From: Athripsodes cinereus
Lineage: Eukaryota > Arthropoda > Insecta > Trichoptera > Leptoceridae
DNA: 64,000 nucleotides
NCBI GenBank assembly: GCA_947579605.1
Contig: OX388310.1
Location: 2,108,001-2,172,000, forward strand
Direction of reading: 5' to 3'
This document shows positions 62,976 through 64,000 of this stretch, piece by piece. Both the position numbers and the translations under genes were made by a program. Position 1 is the stretch's first letter, and each line of letters opens with the position of its first letter. The notes under the pieces are model-generated. The model saw only the letters and a program-made list of their open reading frames with translations. It was not told the origin of the DNA and made no database searches.

Positions 62976-63568
62976 ACTATACTTTACTATACCCTCACGC
63001 CGTATCCCAAGTGGGGTAGGCAGAGAGAACGGAACGCCAAACGGATCTATCTTTACACACTTCCTTCGTTTCCTCCACATTCATACAGTTTCTCATACAC
63101 GCACGTCGATTCCTCTTACTCAACACGCAGCCGTCCTTGAGAATTTGATCCACGTGATCAAGCCATGTGGTTCTCGGACGTCCGCGCTTTCTCACACCCT
63201 TTCTTTCAGACAAGTATATCCTCTTTGTCATTCTTACTTCGTTCATTCGTTCAACATGTCCAAACCACCGTAGTTTATTCACGCGCATTCTGTCCACAAC
63301 ACTCTTCTTGCATCCGCTCATTCTTCTAATATCCTACTTACTTTACTTTTCGTATGGCGAGTCTTGGGCAGTATTCTTCACCACTTGTGGTTGCGTCTCA
63401 GTCATGGTTCATAGTCTCAGGTCATCCTCATTCTTCACTCTATCACGCAGCGTTTTACCAACCATTCTTCTCAACGATCGCATCTCCACTGCATTTATTC
63501 CACTTTCGTCCTTCTTCAGCCACGTCCATGTCTCGCTTGTATACGTAAAATAAAAAAAATTAAATAAA
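62976..63568 (-). mobile_element. 5'-truncated RTE-type LINE with an ~85-bp foreign insertion
   Basis: The minus strand encodes MSGCKKSVVDRMRVNKLRWF, GHVERMNEVRMTKRIYLSER, TWLDHVDQILKDGCVLSKRN and SVWRSVLSAYPTWDTA, then TGA and a (TATAG)n-like tail. Upstream coding (TWTWLKKDESGINAVEMRSL region) is separated by an insertion at about 63337-63421 absent from the 25.2 kb copy. Some 18 bases of A-rich DNA lie between the coding 5' break and the right duplication. Confidence 0.85.
63337..63421 (-). mobile_element. Short insertion inside the RTE copy
   Basis: Begins TACTTACTTTACTTTTCGTA and ends TCATAGTCTCAGGTC just before a repeated ATCC. The TACTTACTT start reversed looks like an AAGTAAGTA tail, so it may be the 3' end of another retroelement. 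Confidence 0.5.
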
Positions 63569-63580
63569 ACACAAAAATAT
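63569..63580. repeat. Target-site duplication, right copy
   Basis: ACACAAAAATAT, matching 62964-62975. Confidence 0.75.
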
Positions 63581-64000
63581 TCACACATTATTTTATCTTA
63601 TAAATAAAACACTTCAGAATAAGCAATATATTTATGTAGTGAGGGAATCTAGGTCAGCAGAAAGTTTCGAACTTGAATTTTTTTAGTAAAATATCCAAGA
63701 CGTTGCAATATCAGATTATTAAGCAACCCACAATTTCGATCAGAAATTTTCGTAATATTTTTTTCTTCATATTATCCAAGAATCGACGTGCAAGTATTTG
63801 AATTACTTATTTTTATTTACGTTCTAATGTTGGCTGGAAGACGTGGTGGTGTTAAAGGTCTATAAATCGTAAATAATTAGACACGAGTCCAACGAAATTA
63901 AGGAAGTGTAGCGCCGCAAGCAGGGGCGGTACCTATGGTGAGGGTTGAATTATGCAAGGGCCTAGGAAGAATTAATTCTGGAGGGAACAAAAATATATTT
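63581..64000. other. Unassigned DNA at the right edge
   Basis: No gene or repeat recognised. Confidence 0.35.

Overview
The window looks like a repeat-dominated piece of an insect nuclear genome, most likely a moth or butterfly (Lepidoptera). It is AT-rich. The only genes I can defend outside mobile elements are two nuclear tRNA-His genes. I recognised no host protein-coding exon. Almost everything identifiable is a transposable element or its debris, often nested. The lepidopteran assignment is inference from the repeat mix: RTE-type LINEs with pentanucleotide tails, tRNA-derived SINEs, mariners, many short inverted-repeat elements, and a gypsy/TED-like retroelement.

Layout. 1-3.45 kb: the 5' half of a Ty3/gypsy-type element on the minus strand (LTR, primer-binding site, leader, gag, then protease and RT of pol running off the left edge). 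3.5-13.8 kb: SINE-like repeats (family A), a Penelope-like GIY-YIG fragment, inverted-repeat MITEs, an RTE insertion with a clear target-site duplication, and a second LINE fragment. 13.9-14.7 kb: a dead mariner carrying a nested tRNA-SINE. 15-24 kb: mostly anonymous AT-rich DNA with SINEs and a striking nested inverted repeat at 18.4-18.85 kb. 25.2-26.2 kb: the longest RTE copy, with a 13-bp target duplication, inserted into an older LINE. 28.08-29.38 kb: an almost intact Tc1/mariner element, broken by one nonsense codon. 31-35.3 kb: LINE ends and a foldback cluster of family A. 35.7-41.5 kb: the most unusual locus, an array of about 40 repeats with a 108-bp period and two orientation switches, flanked by matching inverted termini. 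42-54 kb: LINE ends, MITEs, a 51-bp-stem hairpin at 48.84 kb, and a 94-bp minisatellite at 52 kb. 54.7 and 62.0 kb: two tRNA-His genes in opposite orientations with conserved flanks. 56-63.6 kb: two more RTE insertions, a jockey/CR1-like LINE and various LINE ends.

How the parts relate. Family A repeats and the RTE LINE share their last ~40 bases, so family A was probably mobilised by the RTE machinery. The RTE copies have very short 3' UTRs and (TATAG)n tails, and four carry 12-13 bp target duplications that I could read directly. The 108-bp array between inverted termini resembles a foldback-type DNA element and is the best candidate for something not previously described. No operons, CRISPR arrays or bacterial genes are present. 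Many repeat boundaries are approximate because no alignment could be run.
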